64,000 nt of DNA. Origin: Pseudophaeobacter sp. Its GTDB lineage: Bacteria; Pseudomonadota; Alphaproteobacteria; Rhodobacterales; Rhodobacteraceae. A model generated the notes under the pieces. That model did no database searches, was not told where the DNA came from, and saw nothing but the letters and a program-made list of their open reading frames with translations. Of this stretch, positions 1 to 8,545 are shown in pieces. The stretch is taken from the NCBI GenBank assembly GCA_027019165.1, contig JALUXC010000023.1, positions 62,001 through 126,000 on the forward strand. Reading direction: 5' to 3'. Both the position numbers and the translations under genes were made by a program. Each line of letters begins with the position of its first letter. Positions within the stretch are counted from its first letter, which is position 1.

Positions 1-1326
1 GGAATAAGCCGCGCCGACATTCGAGTTCTCGGATTCAAAGAACTTGTTGTAGATGGTCTGGCTGAACCATTCGGCCTGCAAGCCCCGGCTGATGATCCGG
101 GGAACCGAAAAGGCCCCGGCCGCCAGCATGAAAGTGGCGATACATCCAACTGCAATACCCGGCTTGGAATGTGGGATGATGATACGGCGATGGACGCGCA
201 GGGCACTGGCGCCCAGGTCCTTGGCGGCTTCGATCTGGTTTTTGTCAAGCGTCGACATAACGTTATAGATCGGAAACACCATGAACAGCACATAGGTGTA
301 GACGATCACGACAAAAATCGTCCCCGGCATGCGTTTGAACTGGATCGGATCCTCGATCACACCGGCCCAGGTGAGGAACCCGTTGATCAGACCCTGATTG
401 TCGATGATCGTGGTCCAGGCATAGACCCGCATCAACTCGACAATCGCATAGGGTATGACCAGTCCCAGAAACAGCCACATGGCCCGGTCCGGAGGCGTGG
501 CCAGCGCCACCTTGTAGGCCATGGGGTAGCACAGAACCAAGGCCAGGGTGGTGGCCATGATTGCAAAAGAGAGCGTCCGGGTCAGTGTGATAAGACCGAT
601 GCGTTCGTAGATCTCTCCATCCCGCTCGAACCTGAGCCCGACCAGGCCGAACAGCTGTTTGGACAGTTTGGCATCTTCGATCGCCCGCTGCTCTTGCGAC
701 AGCGGGATCTGGCGGGCAGCGAACAGCCATTTGAAGTTCTGTGAGGTGTAGGGAAAGGCGCTCGATTCGACCTCTTTCAGCCTACCGTAAAGCGTTTCGG
801 ACTGTTCGGCGATCTCCTTTGCGATTTCGATCTGTCTGGAGATCGGGTCGCTGTCTGACACGGCAAGAAGCGGCAGATCGTATAGCTCATTCAACCAGAC
901 CTTGGTGCCGCCGTCCCGGACCATCTGTTTGCGGGTTGTCGCACGGTCGCATTGCAGGATGTAGGGGCGTGTCTTGCCAGTGGCCGCCCCCGTTGCCGAA
1001 GGAACAGCCATCCCTGAAGCCGAGGGTACCGCCATGGCAGATGCCGAGGGTACCGCCATGCCGGATGCCGACGGGATGGCAATGCCGCCATTTGCGCCGC
1101 TGCCCTCAACCGGCGTTTCAAAAGTCTGGAGAACCGAGATACAGGTATTGGCATCCTGCCTCAGGTTCAGCGCGATCGAAGAATCCAGTTGCCGCTTGGG
1201 CGCTGTTATCGCCCGCTCAAGCATCGTGAGTTGTGGCAGGATAATCAGCAGAATACCCCAAAGCGCCACTGCTCCGAAGAAGAGCGCGACCAGGCCGCGC
1301 CCATATCCGTTCACCAGCGATTTCAT
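1..1326 (-). CDS. ABC transporter permease, spermidine/putrescine (PotB) type, 3' part outside the window
   Basis: Inner-membrane permease of a polyamine-type importer. The frame stays open to the window edge, so the C-terminus is missing. It starts at ATG 1326, overlapping the stop of the ATPase gene as ATGA, which suggests translational coupling. One N-terminal membrane segment (about residues 8-30) is followed by an unusually long extracytoplasmic region of about 170 residues, then the binding-protein-dependent permease domain with the EAA-like stretch EAAKDLGASALRVHRRIIIP. The long loop carries an eight-residue repeat (GMAVPSAS-like, four copies) encoded at 992-1087. The gene belongs to the operon with the binding protein (2504-3625) and ATPase; the second permease is presumably beyond the edge. 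The family is clear, the transported substrate is not. Confidence 0.88.
   Translation of the reverse strand, partial: MKSLVNGYGRGLVALFFGAVALWGILLIILPQLTMLERAITAPKRQLDSSIALNLRQDANTCISVLQTFETPVEGSGANGGIAIPSASGMAVPSASAMAVPSASGMAVPSATGAATGKTRPYILQCDRATTRKQMVRDGGTKVWLNELYDLPLLAVSDSDPISRQIEIAKEIAEQSETLYGRLKEVESSAFPYTSQNFKWLFAARQIPLSQEQRAIEDAKLSKQLFGLVGLRFERDGEIYERIGLITLTRTLSFAIMATTLALVLCYPMAYKVALATPPDRAMWLFLGLVIPYAIVELMRVYAWTTIIDNQGLINGFLTWAGVIEDPIQFKRMPGTIFVVIVYTYVLFMVFPIYNVMSTLDKNQIEAAKDLGASALRVHRRIIIPHSKPGIAVGCIATFMLAAGAFSVPRIISRGLQAEWFSQTIYNKFFESENSNVGAAYS
992..1087 (-). repeat. In-frame 24-bp minisatellite, four units, inside the permease gene
   Basis: Four adjacent 24-bp units begin at 992, 1016, 1040 and 1064. 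Units 2 and 3 differ at only a few positions (shared core GCCGAGGGTACCGCCATG); units 1 and 4 are more diverged. On the coding strand they give eight-residue repeats close to GMAVPSAS in the periplasmic loop of the permease. Because the unit is a multiple of three, copy-number changes by slippage would keep the reading frame. Confidence 0.9.
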
Positions 1327-2435
1327 TGCGCTGCAAGCTCCTGACCGGTTTGCGCCAGCGGGCCTTTGGGCAAGACCACAGCCTGTTCGCAGGGAAAACG
1401 CACCGAAGCGTCGCTCTCCATGTCGATCTCCGCTCCGGTGTTGACCTGATGCATCGTCAGATTTGCGCCGGTGTTCGTGCGCAGCACGATGTTGACAAAG
1501 GAGCCTTCCAAGTCCCGGCGGACCGGCCGGGCGATCAAACGGTTCGTGTCCGGCGCTCGCGATGACGCCCAGACCAGTGCCTCCGGGCGCACAAAGAGCA
1601 TGGCCTCATCGCCGTCTTTCAGCCCGCAGGGATTGCGCCCGAGAAGACGGCCCTGCGCCGTTTCAATGACAGCCATGTCGCCATCAAGCCCGCAGACGCG
1701 ACCCTGCATCTGGTTGGCTTCGCCAACGAATGACGCGGCAAAGGCGGTACGCGGTTCAGAGTAGATCTCATCCCCCGTGCCGACCTGTTCGATCACGCCG
1801 TTGTTCATCACTGCGATGCGATCGGACATGGTCAGAGCCTCGCCCTGGTCATGAGTAATATAGATGAAGGTCACGCCGGTCTTTCGCTGGATTTCGCGCA
1901 GTTCGGCCCGCATGTGTTGGCGCAGCTTGAGGTCCAAGGCCGAGAGCGGCTCGTCCAGCAGCAGCACTGCCGGTTCCACCGCCAAAGCCCGGGCAATCGC
2001 CACACGCTGACGCTGGCCGCCTGACAACTCGCCGGGCTTCTTGTCAGCCTGATCACGTAGCGCAACCAGGTCCAGCAGTTCCAGCGCCTTGCTTCGGCGG
2101 GCGGCTTTGGGCACGCCCCGGGATTCGAGCCCGAAGGCAACGTTTTCCCAGACCGGCATCAAGGGAAACAGCGCCAGGTTCTGGAAGATCAGTGCGGTGG
2201 GGCGCCCATTGGGGGCAATTCCGCGCATGTCCTCGCCGCCGATCAACACGCGGCCCGCGGTCGGTTCGACAAAACCCGACACAGTGCGCAGGATCGTCGT
2301 CTTTCCGCATCCGGACGGGCCCAGGATCGAAAAGAACTCACCTGCCTTGATGGTCAAATCTGTTGGCTGAACCGCCGTGAACCCATTGGGATAGGTGATC
2401 TGGACGCCCTCAAGGCGCACGTCTTTTCCGTGCAT
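1323..2435 (-). CDS. ABC transporter ATP-binding protein, PotA type
   Basis: Cytoplasmic ATPase of 370 residues that powers the polyamine-type importer. Visible motifs are Walker A GPSGCGKTT (about residue 39), signature [15 protein letters not shown], Walker B VLLLDEPLSALD and the switch histidine in ITHDQGEAL. A C-terminal TOBE-like region of about 130 residues follows, as usual in the PotA/FbpC/CysA class. A ribosome binding site (GGGGGAC) lies just upstream of ATG 2435. It sits 68 bp after the binding-protein gene and overlaps the permease start by four bases. Substrate is inferred from the neighbours. Confidence 0.93.
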   Translation of the reverse strand: MHGKDVRLEGVQITYPNGFTAVQPTDLTIKAGEFFSILGPSGCGKTTILRTVSGFVEPTAGRVLIGGEDMRGIAPNGRPTALIFQNLALFPLMPVWENVAFGLESRGVPKAARRSKALELLDLVALRDQADKKPGELSGGQRQRVAIARALAVEPAVLLLDEPLSALDLKLRQHMRAELREIQRKTGVTFIYITHDQGEALTMSDRIAVMNNGVIEQVGTGDEIYSEPRTAFAASFVGEANQMQGRVCGLDGDMAVIETAQGRLLGRNPCGLKDGDEAMLFVRPEALVWASSRAPDTNRLIARPVRRDLEGSFVNIVLRTNTGANLTMHQVNTGAEIDMESDASVRFPCEQAVVLPKGPLAQTGQELAAQ

Positions 2436-2458
2436 GATTGTCCCCCGAAACGTGAAAT

Positions 2459-2481
2459 GGGCGGCCCATCAAGGGCCACCC
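2459..2481 (-). other. Intercistronic stem-loop after the binding-protein gene
   Basis: Nine-base arms GGGCGGCCC and GGGCCACCC (one G-U type mismatch in RNA) flank a five-base loop between the binding-protein and ATPase genes. No T tract follows, so it is more likely an mRNA-stabilising or attenuating hairpin than a full terminator. Confidence 0.5.
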
Positions 2482-2503
2482 GAGTGTCGTCTTGCCCGAA
2501 CGT

Positions 2504-3625
2504 TTAGGCGTTGGTGATGATCTCAACGAATTCGTTGCGGATCGGGGCAAAGAACGGCGTATCTGCCTGCCACCACCACATGTTGCCCAGAACATCGGGA
2601 GTGTAGGTTTCGTTGAACTGCGTCTTGAACTCTGCCGAAGCAAACTCAGCCGCACCGGCAACAGCCGAGTTGTAGCCGGTGTTGTTGGCAAACATGCCGC
2701 CGATTTCCGGCTGCAGCATGAAGTTCATGAAGGCGATGGCCTGATCTTTGTTTTCAGCCTGCTTCAGCATGCCAAAGCTGTCCAGCCAGGTGATGATGCC
2801 TTCCTTGGGCGCGCGGTAGACATAGTTGCTGTCTTCGCGGTTCAAGAGCAGACCGGTGGTGTCCCAGGTCTGACCGATCACACAGCCCGCTTCTTTGAAG
2901 GCCGCGGTCGCCTCGGTCGCATTGTTCCAAAACGCGCCGAAGTTTTCCTTACGCTCGATGATCCACTTGGCAACGGCGCTCCACACGCGGCGTGCATCGT
3001 CTTCGGACTTGTAGACATCCAGCATGCGGTTGGAGGGCACTTCGCCGATGGCGTCCAGGTACAGGCCGGTGCCCATGATGACCGACTTCTGACGGAATGC
3101 AGCCGCGCCCTTGGCTTCAGGGCGCCACAGGTCGCCGAAGGAGAGATCGGCATCGGCGATGTTCAGCTTGCCACGGTTGAGGGTCAGACCTTCGGTGCCC
3201 CAGTCGAAAGGCAGCAGGATCTGCTCGCCCTTGAACATGCCGCCCAAAGACGCGCTGTCACGCAGGAATGAGGGGATGACGGCGCCGCTGTTCACCTCTG
3301 CCGGAACCGAGGCAAAGAAGCTTTCGCCACTGTCATCGACATAGTTGGCCGAGTTGGTGATCGACGGGAACACGATATCGAAGCCCTTGCCGCCATTGGC
3401 GCGCACGGTGGATTCTGCTTCGTCGTTCGACCCAAAGGTCGTCAGCTCCAGTTTGATGCCGGTGTCGGCTTCGAACTTTTCAGCGATATTCGGCTGGATG
3501 TAGTCCTGCCAGGCGAAAACCTTGACAGAGCCCGACGACGCCAATGCGTCGGTTGCTTTCAACAGCGCAGGTGCTGCCACAGCTGCGCCAGTCAGTTGCA
3601 TTGCGGTACGGCGAGTAATGGCCAT
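2504..3625 (-). CDS. Periplasmic substrate-binding protein, polyamine (PotD/PotF) type, Tat-exported
   Basis: Binding protein of 373 residues for the adjacent ABC importer. The start at ATG 3625 is chosen because a strong AAGGGGG ribosome site precedes it and the protein then opens with a twin-arginine signal (TRRTAMQL, then AAVAAPALL). An upstream in-frame ATG at 3814 would bury that signal. The mature part begins near SSGSVKVFAWQDYIQPNIAEK, typical of SBP_bac_8/PotD proteins, and continues with TFGSNDEAES and a long C-terminal lobe. Tat export implies folding before secretion. Spermidine/putrescine is the family default; related roseobacter systems take up other cationic compounds, so the ligand is uncertain. 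Confidence 0.9.
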   Translation of the reverse strand: MAITRRTAMQLTGAAVAAPALLKATDALASSGSVKVFAWQDYIQPNIAEKFEADTGIKLELTTFGSNDEAESTVRANGGKGFDIVFPSITNSANYVDDSGESFFASVPAEVNSGAVIPSFLRDSASLGGMFKGEQILLPFDWGTEGLTLNRGKLNIADADLSFGDLWRPEAKGAAAFRQKSVIMGTGLYLDAIGEVPSNRMLDVYKSEDDARRVWSAVAKWIIERKENFGAFWNNATEATAAFKEAGCVIGQTWDTTGLLLNREDSNYVYRAPKEGIITWLDSFGMLKQAENKDQAIAFMNFMLQPEIGGMFANNTGYNSAVAGAAEFASAEFKTQFNETYTPDVLGNMWWWQADTPFFAPIRNEFVEIITNA

Positions 3626-4450
3626 GATGACCCCCTTCGAAATAGTGTTTTCCCCATGTCGGAGTGGGCGCTTCGTAGACTTGGACTGATTCAGATAAAC
3701 GACGGACAAGCGAATTTTCTGTGACAGGGGATCTTTCCCGGTGGCAGGCCCTTTCGGCCGAATGACCAAACCTGAACAGCCTGGCACCATGATGATGAGA
3801 CATGTCTTGGACATGCGTGCTCCTGCGCCTGTTGTGTGAACCGCGCCAGGTTCGCAAAGGCTGATTTTCTTGGTTACGCGGCCATGTTTGAACGATCCAG
3901 AGCTGCGCAGGGCTTGGCTTCTGATTCTGCTGGCGGGATTTTCCCGGCCGGTTCCCGCAGGCTAGGGTTGTGGTACCAGCCTCGCCATTTTCCTGAGGTG
4001 ACCTGCCTTCAGAAACCACGCCTTGCGCAGATTTGCATTCAGCTATCTCGAGTCTGATCCCTGTTTTTTTCGGTCTGGGTATGCACTGGAACGCCTGCTG
4101 CAGCAGGTCAAAAAGCTGGACCTCACGACATCTGAGACGGTCCTGGTTCAGAACCTGATCCTCAACCGAATAGACACAAAGGCGTTACGGAACTTTCGTC
4201 ACATCTGCCGCCTTGTTCCCATTGTTGACACTGACGACTTCAGAACCAGGATTGCATCACGCCTGCGGTCAGATGATCCCAATTTCCGGCGTCGCGCCGA
4301 ATTTGCCACTGCGTATTTTCCGGCTCGTGGCACGGCTCAGGGCGGCGGTTTCCAATTGGCCTAGAGGAGCGTCAAAAGGCCACTTCAGCCTTCCGACTTC
4401 CGTCTTTCACTCAGTCTCATCTGGTCGCCCTGTCGCCTGTGTTCCGCCAC
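3626..4450. other. Gene-free region upstream of the polyamine-type operon
   Basis: About 825 bp without a convincing gene. Short frames on the + strand (around 3836-4057 and 4023-4364) rely on GTG or TTG starts, are arginine-rich and resemble nothing I know. The promoter of the leftward importer operon must lie here, close to 3640-3760, but I could not fix -35/-10 boxes. The 3' end of the region runs into a modular intergenic repeat at 4451. Confidence 0.5.
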
Positions 4451-4529
4451 GCCGCGCAAGCGGCGCCACGCCCAACCGGGGCGGCCCTTCTTGCAGAAGG
4501 GCCAGACATGGGCGGGAGCACCCCGCCCC
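4451..4529 (+). repeat. Modular intergenic palindromic repeat, copy A
   Basis: Composite element: palindrome 1 (GCCGC-GCAA-GCGGC, 4451-4464), core ACGCCCAAC (ending 4476), palindrome 2 with nine-base arms GGCCCTTCT/AGAAGGGCC (4483-4503), and end module GGGCGGGAGCACCCCGCCC (4510-4528), itself a stem-loop. It lies 8 bp beyond the stop codon of the leftward hexapeptide gene and may terminate it. The same architecture recurs at 10322, 10568, 35321, 58270 and 61492. Confidence 0.75.
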
Positions 4530-4536
4530 TTGGCAC

Positions 4537-5151
4537 TCAGGCGTATTTCTCCAGAAACTCTTCCGCCTTCAGCGCGCGGAAATCTGGAAGGGCGGCGCGC
4601 AAGGTCGCGTTGTCCCAGTCCCACCACGCAAGTTCCATCATCGCCTCGGCCACTGGTTCAGGGTAGCGGCGGCGGATCAAATGCGCGGTGTTGCCGCCGA
4701 CGATGGTATAAGGGGCGACATCCTTGGTGACGACACTCCCCGAGGCCACAACCGCGCCGTGGCCGATGGTGACCTCCGGCTTGATCATCGCGCCGTGGCC
4801 GATCCAGGTGTCGTGACCGATATGAGCCGTGCGGCTGGCGCGGTGAGCGAACCAGTCGGCATCCGCCTCCGTATCGTCCCAATAGTCGGCGGACCTGTAG
4901 AGGAAGTGATGCAGGGAAGCCTTCTCCATCGGGTGATCGGTCGCCCCAATGCGAGTGAAGCTGGCGATATTGGCGAATTTGCCCACCTCGGCATTGGCAA
5001 TGTCGCAGGTGCGGTCGCAGTAGCTGTAGTCGCCAAAGCGGCTGTTGGCGATGCGGCTGCCTGCGCCGATCTCCACATAGGCACCAAAGTGGCTGCCGGT
5101 GATCTGGCAATCGGGGTGGATGAAGGGCTGATCTGCCTTCAGTCGGGCCAT
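4537..5151 (-). CDS. Hexapeptide-repeat transferase of phosphonate clusters (TIGR03308-like)
   Basis: Protein of 204 residues with a left-handed beta-helix of imperfect hexapeptide repeats (YVEIGAGSRIANSRFGDYSY; GHGAMIKPEVTIGHGAVVASGSVVT) ending in the usual VGGNTAHLIRRRY element. This matches the acetyltransferase-like family found with phosphonate importers and C-P lyase genes. It is the last gene of the phnCDEE operon, 27 bp after the second permease. Its acyl donor and acceptor are not established; acetylation of an aminophosphonate is a reasonable guess from context. No C-P lyase genes are visible in the window. Confidence 0.85.
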   Translation of the reverse strand: MARLKADQPFIHPDCQITGSHFGAYVEIGAGSRIANSRFGDYSYCDRTCDIANAEVGKFANIASFTRIGATDHPMEKASLHHFLYRSADYWDDTEADADWFAHRASRTAHIGHDTWIGHGAMIKPEVTIGHGAVVASGSVVTKDVAPYTIVGGNTAHLIRRRYPEPVAEAMMELAWWDWDNATLRAALPDFRALKAEEFLEKYA

Positions 5152-5178
5152 GGTCTGTCTTTCCTTGGGCTGTACCGA

Positions 5179-6576
5179 TCAGGGCAAAACGAAGGGCATA
5201 TTGCGCAGCGGCGGTTTCTTGGCCTTCTTGCGGCGCGGCTTGCCTGTGTCGCCCTGGATCAGGCGGCGGCGCAGTACGCCCGAGAACCAATCCATCAGCA
5301 TCACCATCAGGATCACCAGCACGATGTAATAGGCCACCTCTTCCCAGTCTTTCTGGGTGATGATCGCCTGCGTCAGCAACAGGCCGATACCACCGCCGGT
5401 GATGGCGCCGATGATCGTTGCACTGCGGGTGTTGGATTCAAGGAAATAGAGAAGCTGCGACAGAAGCACCGGCGTCACCTGCGGGATCACGCCAAAGCGG
5501 TAGCGCTGGATCGGTTTGGCACCGGTGGAGGCCACGCCCTCGATCTGTTTCTCGTCCACATTCTCCAGCGCTTCGGAGAAGATCTTGCCAAAGGTGCCGG
5601 TATCCGTGACCAGGATCGCCAGCGCGCCAGTCAGCGGTCCGGGGCCAAAGGCGCGCGCCAAAACCACCGTCCAGATCAGACTGTCCACACCGCGCACAAA
5701 ATCGAACAGGCGGCGGGTCGCAAACCGCAGCGTGCGGATCGGCATGAAGTTTCGGGTCGCAAGGAAGGCCAGCGGCAGTGCAACGATGCCTGCCCCAATG
5801 GTGCCGAGGAAGGCCATCAGCAGCGTCTCTCCGATGGCCCAGGCCACATCCTGATGGCGCCACATCTTGTTGGTCCAGAAATCGTTGAAGATCGCGCCTG
5901 CTTCACCGCGGAAGGCTTTTTCCAAGAGCGCAACCGGGCCAAGGCCATGGTAGGGGCTGTCGAGGGTAAAGAAAAACAGCTCCCAGCCGGTGAAATAGCG
6001 GAACACTTCCGAACGGTTGCGGGTAACGGTCAGGCGGCCTGCTTCGGTCTTGATCGCCAGGCGGTTCTTCGAGGTGCTGATCCAGTCCGGCACATCACCC
6101 GCAGGCAATTCCGCCTGCACGCCTGCGCTGCGTGAGGGGGTGGCGCGCACGGTGCCATAGCCGGGGATGTCATATTCCACCGTTTCAGGGCCAAAGCGCA
6201 CGATGTGGCCGTTCTCCAGGTCAATGACTGTGGTCTCACCTAGCGTGACCCACTCGGGCGCCTCGCCTTCGGGGTAGCTGCCCTTGCGCTCTCCTTCGAT
6301 GGCGACCGAGACAGAGGCATCGCGATTGTCGCGCGTCACATGTGTCTTGTAGCTGTAGCTGTCGCTGACCAGGGTGCGGGCGTTTTCAAGGCTCGCGCGC
6401 TCGTAAAGGCCGGGCACGTCAAAGGCAAAGAAGACATAGACCATATAGGCCAGCACGATCAGCGGCGCAGCGAAGGCGAGGAGCTTTTTGCCGCGGAACA
6501 AGGTTTCCATATCGCGCTTTAGCGCGGCGGCGTCACGGGGCAGGCCTGCGGAAGGGTTCACATCGAGAGTGGTCAT
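5179..6576 (-). CDS. phnE: Phosphonate ABC transporter permease PhnE, long form
   Basis: Permease of 465 residues, much longer than the roughly 260-290 usual for PhnE. After the first membrane segment (about residues 30-55) there is an insert of about 160 residues with beta-rich, soluble character (SVSVAIEGERKGSYPEGE through TRNRSEVFRYFTG). The conventional PhnE transmembrane domain occupies roughly residues 230-445, with the coupling motif EGVASTGAKPIQRYRFGVIPQ and a basic C-terminal tail. The start overlaps the stop of the first permease by four bases. It presumably forms a heterodimer with the gene at 6573-7454. Confidence 0.92.
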   Translation of the reverse strand: MTTLDVNPSAGLPRDAAALKRDMETLFRGKKLLAFAAPLIVLAYMVYVFFAFDVPGLYERASLENARTLVSDSYSYKTHVTRDNRDASVSVAIEGERKGSYPEGEAPEWVTLGETTVIDLENGHIVRFGPETVEYDIPGYGTVRATPSRSAGVQAELPAGDVPDWISTSKNRLAIKTEAGRLTVTRNRSEVFRYFTGWELFFFTLDSPYHGLGPVALLEKAFRGEAGAIFNDFWTNKMWRHQDVAWAIGETLLMAFLGTIGAGIVALPLAFLATRNFMPIRTLRFATRRLFDFVRGVDSLIWTVVLARAFGPGPLTGALAILVTDTGTFGKIFSEALENVDEKQIEGVASTGAKPIQRYRFGVIPQVTPVLLSQLLYFLESNTRSATIIGAITGGGIGLLLTQAIITQKDWEEVAYYIVLVILMVMLMDWFSGVLRRRLIQGDTGKPRRKKAKKPPLRNMPFVLP

Positions 6577-7454
6577 TGTTTCGCTCCGTGGATCAGCCGG
6601 TCACGCAGCTTGCCAGAGATCTGGTCGACCACGACGATGGTGACAAAAAGCAGGATGAAGATGGCGGCGGCCTCGTCATAACGGCCCTTGCCCCAGGACA
6701 TGGCGTTCTTCAGCTCGTAGCCGATACCGCCAGCGCCGACAAAGCCAAGGATCGCCGAGGCGCGAATGTTGATTTCAAAACGCAACAGCGCGTAGCTCAC
6801 GTAGTTCGGCCCGACCTGCGGGATCACCCCCAGCCACATGCGCTGCGCCCAGGTAGCGCCCACCGAGGAAAGACCCTCGATCGGTTTCAGCGAGGCGTTC
6901 TCGTTCACCTCGGAAAACAGCTTGCCAAGGGCACCCGCCGTGTGGATCGCAATGGCAATCATCGCCGGCACAGGGCCACCGCCCAGAAGGAAGATCAGCA
7001 CCAAAGCAATCACGATTTCAGGGATGGCGCGGCAGATGTCCATCACCCGGCGAAACAGCGGGATCAGCGACGGCCAAAGCGCCATGCCCCGCGTCGCCAA
7101 AAGGGAAAACAGCGTGCCGAAGATGGCGCCGATCAGGGTCGAGGCCGCGGCGATATTCAGCGTCTCGATCAGCGCCGGGAAGAAGTGCATCACATGGCCG
7201 GGCAGCTGCGCGGCCTTCTCGACCGCTTCGCTCAGCACCTCTGCCGGGTAGTCGAAGATGCGGGTGAACCCGTCCGCGAAGGATCCCGCATTGCGGTCAT
7301 CGGCAGTGCGGAAGCCTGCGACCATCATGGCAACAAAAACGATCAGCAGCACCGTACCATAAAGACGCTTGCGCCGGGTAAGCTCGACATATTGGGCGCG
7401 GATCGCCTCGGTCGGGGAGGCGCCGGAGGGCGGGGCCGCTGTCAGATCTGCCAT
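6573..7454 (-). CDS. phnE: Phosphonate ABC transporter permease PhnE, standard form
   Basis: Permease of 293 residues with the normal PhnE layout: N-terminal cytoplasmic stretch, a membrane segment near residues 33-50, then the multi-pass transport domain. The ATPase-contact motif reads EGLSSVGATWAQRMWLGVIPQV and is followed by GFVGAGGIGYELKNAM, characteristic of PhnE. It is separated from phnD by a stem-loop and overlaps the long permease by ATGA. With PhnC and PhnD it would import phosphonates or phosphate esters. Confidence 0.94.
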   Translation of the reverse strand: MADLTAAPPSGASPTEAIRAQYVELTRRKRLYGTVLLIVFVAMMVAGFRTADDRNAGSFADGFTRIFDYPAEVLSEAVEKAAQLPGHVMHFFPALIETLNIAAASTLIGAIFGTLFSLLATRGMALWPSLIPLFRRVMDICRAIPEIVIALVLIFLLGGGPVPAMIAIAIHTAGALGKLFSEVNENASLKPIEGLSSVGATWAQRMWLGVIPQVGPNYVSYALLRFEINIRASAILGFVGAGGIGYELKNAMSWGKGRYDEAAAIFILLFVTIVVVDQISGKLRDRLIHGAKQ

Positions 7455-7530
7455 GAGGATGTCCTGGTGTTCGAATGAGGCTCGGACGGCGGGTCAAGGG
7501 GCCGTGCCCTTGCCGCGTGTCAGAGGAATA

Positions 7531-7558
7531 CGGGGCCCGGCACAATGACCGGACCCCG
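7531..7558 (-). other. Stem-loop between phnD and phnE
   Basis: Ten-base arms CGGGGCCCGG (7531-7540) and CCGGACCCCG (7549-7558), pairing fully in RNA if one G-U is allowed, around an eight-base loop. It sits 20 bp past the phnD stop. There is no long U run, so partial termination or 3'-end protection of the phnD message is more likely than complete termination. Confidence 0.55.
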
Positions 7559-7577
7559 ACGTTTTGGTTCTGGGAAA

Positions 7578-8480
7578 TCAGTTGGACTTCAATTTGCGTG
7601 CTTCGATGATCACTTCGTAGGCGTCGTGGGTGATCGGCATGAAGCCTTTTGCCTCACCTGCAGCCACACCGTAGAAGCAATCTGCATCCATGGACTTGAG
7701 GCTTGCCATCAGGCCGGTCATCTTGACCTTGACGCTTTCCGGCAGGTCCTTGCGCAGAACAACGGGGCCTTCCGGGATCGGCTTGGACTGCCAGATCTGA
7801 ACCAGGTCGTTCATGTCCACGAGGCCCGCGTCAACCGCCTTGCGCAGGGCGCCGGAGTTGAAACCGTCTTCCCAGTTGCCCAGACCGTCGGCCCAGGTCA
7901 CACCGGCGTCGATGTCGCCGTTTGCAACCGCAACGATGGTCTGCTCGTGACCGCCGGTGAACTTGACTTCACCAAAGTAAGCGCCGGATTCCATGGTGGA
8001 ACCGGTGGCATGGGGGATCTCGATGGAGGGGATCAGGTAGCCGGAGGTGGAGTTCGGGTCACCAAAGCCAAAGACCTTGCCTTTGACGTCTTCCAGAGCC
8101 GCGATGCCGCTGTCCTTGCGGGCAAAACCGACCGAGTAGTAGCCGTAGCCGCCGTCGGTGTTCACTTTGACCAGGATCGGCTCAACCGCTTCGGGGTCAG
8201 AGAGATAGGTCTTGGCATAGCCGGAAGCGCCCAGCCAGGCCATGTCGATGGTGCCGCCCAGGAGGCCCTGGATCACGCCGTTGTAGTCGGCAGGGGCGAA
8301 CAGCTTGGTTTCAACACCCAGCAGCTCTTCGGTCTTGGCGCGCAGGCACTCGTTGTTGTTGAGACGGTCCTGGGCGTTTTCACCGCCAAGGATGCCGATA
8401 CGGAATTCCTGAATGTCCTCTGCCATGACCGGGGAGGTCAGTGCGGTGGTCATCAGGGCGGCAGCAATCAGTTTTTTCAT
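7578..8480 (-). CDS. phnD: Phosphonate-binding periplasmic protein PhnD
   Basis: Solute-binding protein of 300 residues. ATG 8480 is preferred to the in-frame ATG 8549 because it has a GGAGTGA ribosome site and yields a clean Sec signal (MKKLIAAALMTTALTSPVMA, cleavage before EDI). The mature protein shows PhnD features: EFRIGILGGEN, the substrate-pocket stretch PADYNGVIQGLLGGTIDMAWLG, the GFGDPNSTSGYLIPS loop and TWADGLGNWE. It binds phosphonates or phosphate esters in the periplasm and docks with the two PhnE permeases. It lies between phnC and phnE. Confidence 0.95.
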   Translation of the reverse strand: MKKLIAAALMTTALTSPVMAEDIQEFRIGILGGENAQDRLNNNECLRAKTEELLGVETKLFAPADYNGVIQGLLGGTIDMAWLGASGYAKTYLSDPEAVEPILVKVNTDGGYGYYSVGFARKDSGIAALEDVKGKVFGFGDPNSTSGYLIPSIEIPHATGSTMESGAYFGEVKFTGGHEQTIVAVANGDIDAGVTWADGLGNWEDGFNSGALRKAVDAGLVDMNDLVQIWQSKPIPEGPVVLRKDLPESVKVKMTGLMASLKSMDADCFYGVAAGEAKGFMPITHDAYEVIIEARKLKSN

Positions 8481-8545
8481 CTCTAGGTCACTCCGGTTTG
8501 GTTGGCCCAAAGCGTCGTGCTTTGGGGGGATGAAAAGGGTGAAAT

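Noticed and set aside
3626-3814. Longer N-terminus for the polyamine-type binding protein (ATG 3814)
   Set aside because: It would place 63 residues before an intact twin-arginine signal and lacks a ribosome site as good as the one at 3625.
4023-4364. Possible 113-codon gene in the gap before the hexapeptide gene
   Set aside because: It starts with TTG, has no ribosome site, is arginine-rich and resembles nothing known; too weak to list as a gene.
4213-6135. Open frame of about 640 codons on the + strand opposite the hexapeptide and phnE genes
   Set aside because: It is antisense to well-supported genes, rich in histidine, arginine and glutamine, and has no recognisable domain; long antisense frames are expected at this GC content.
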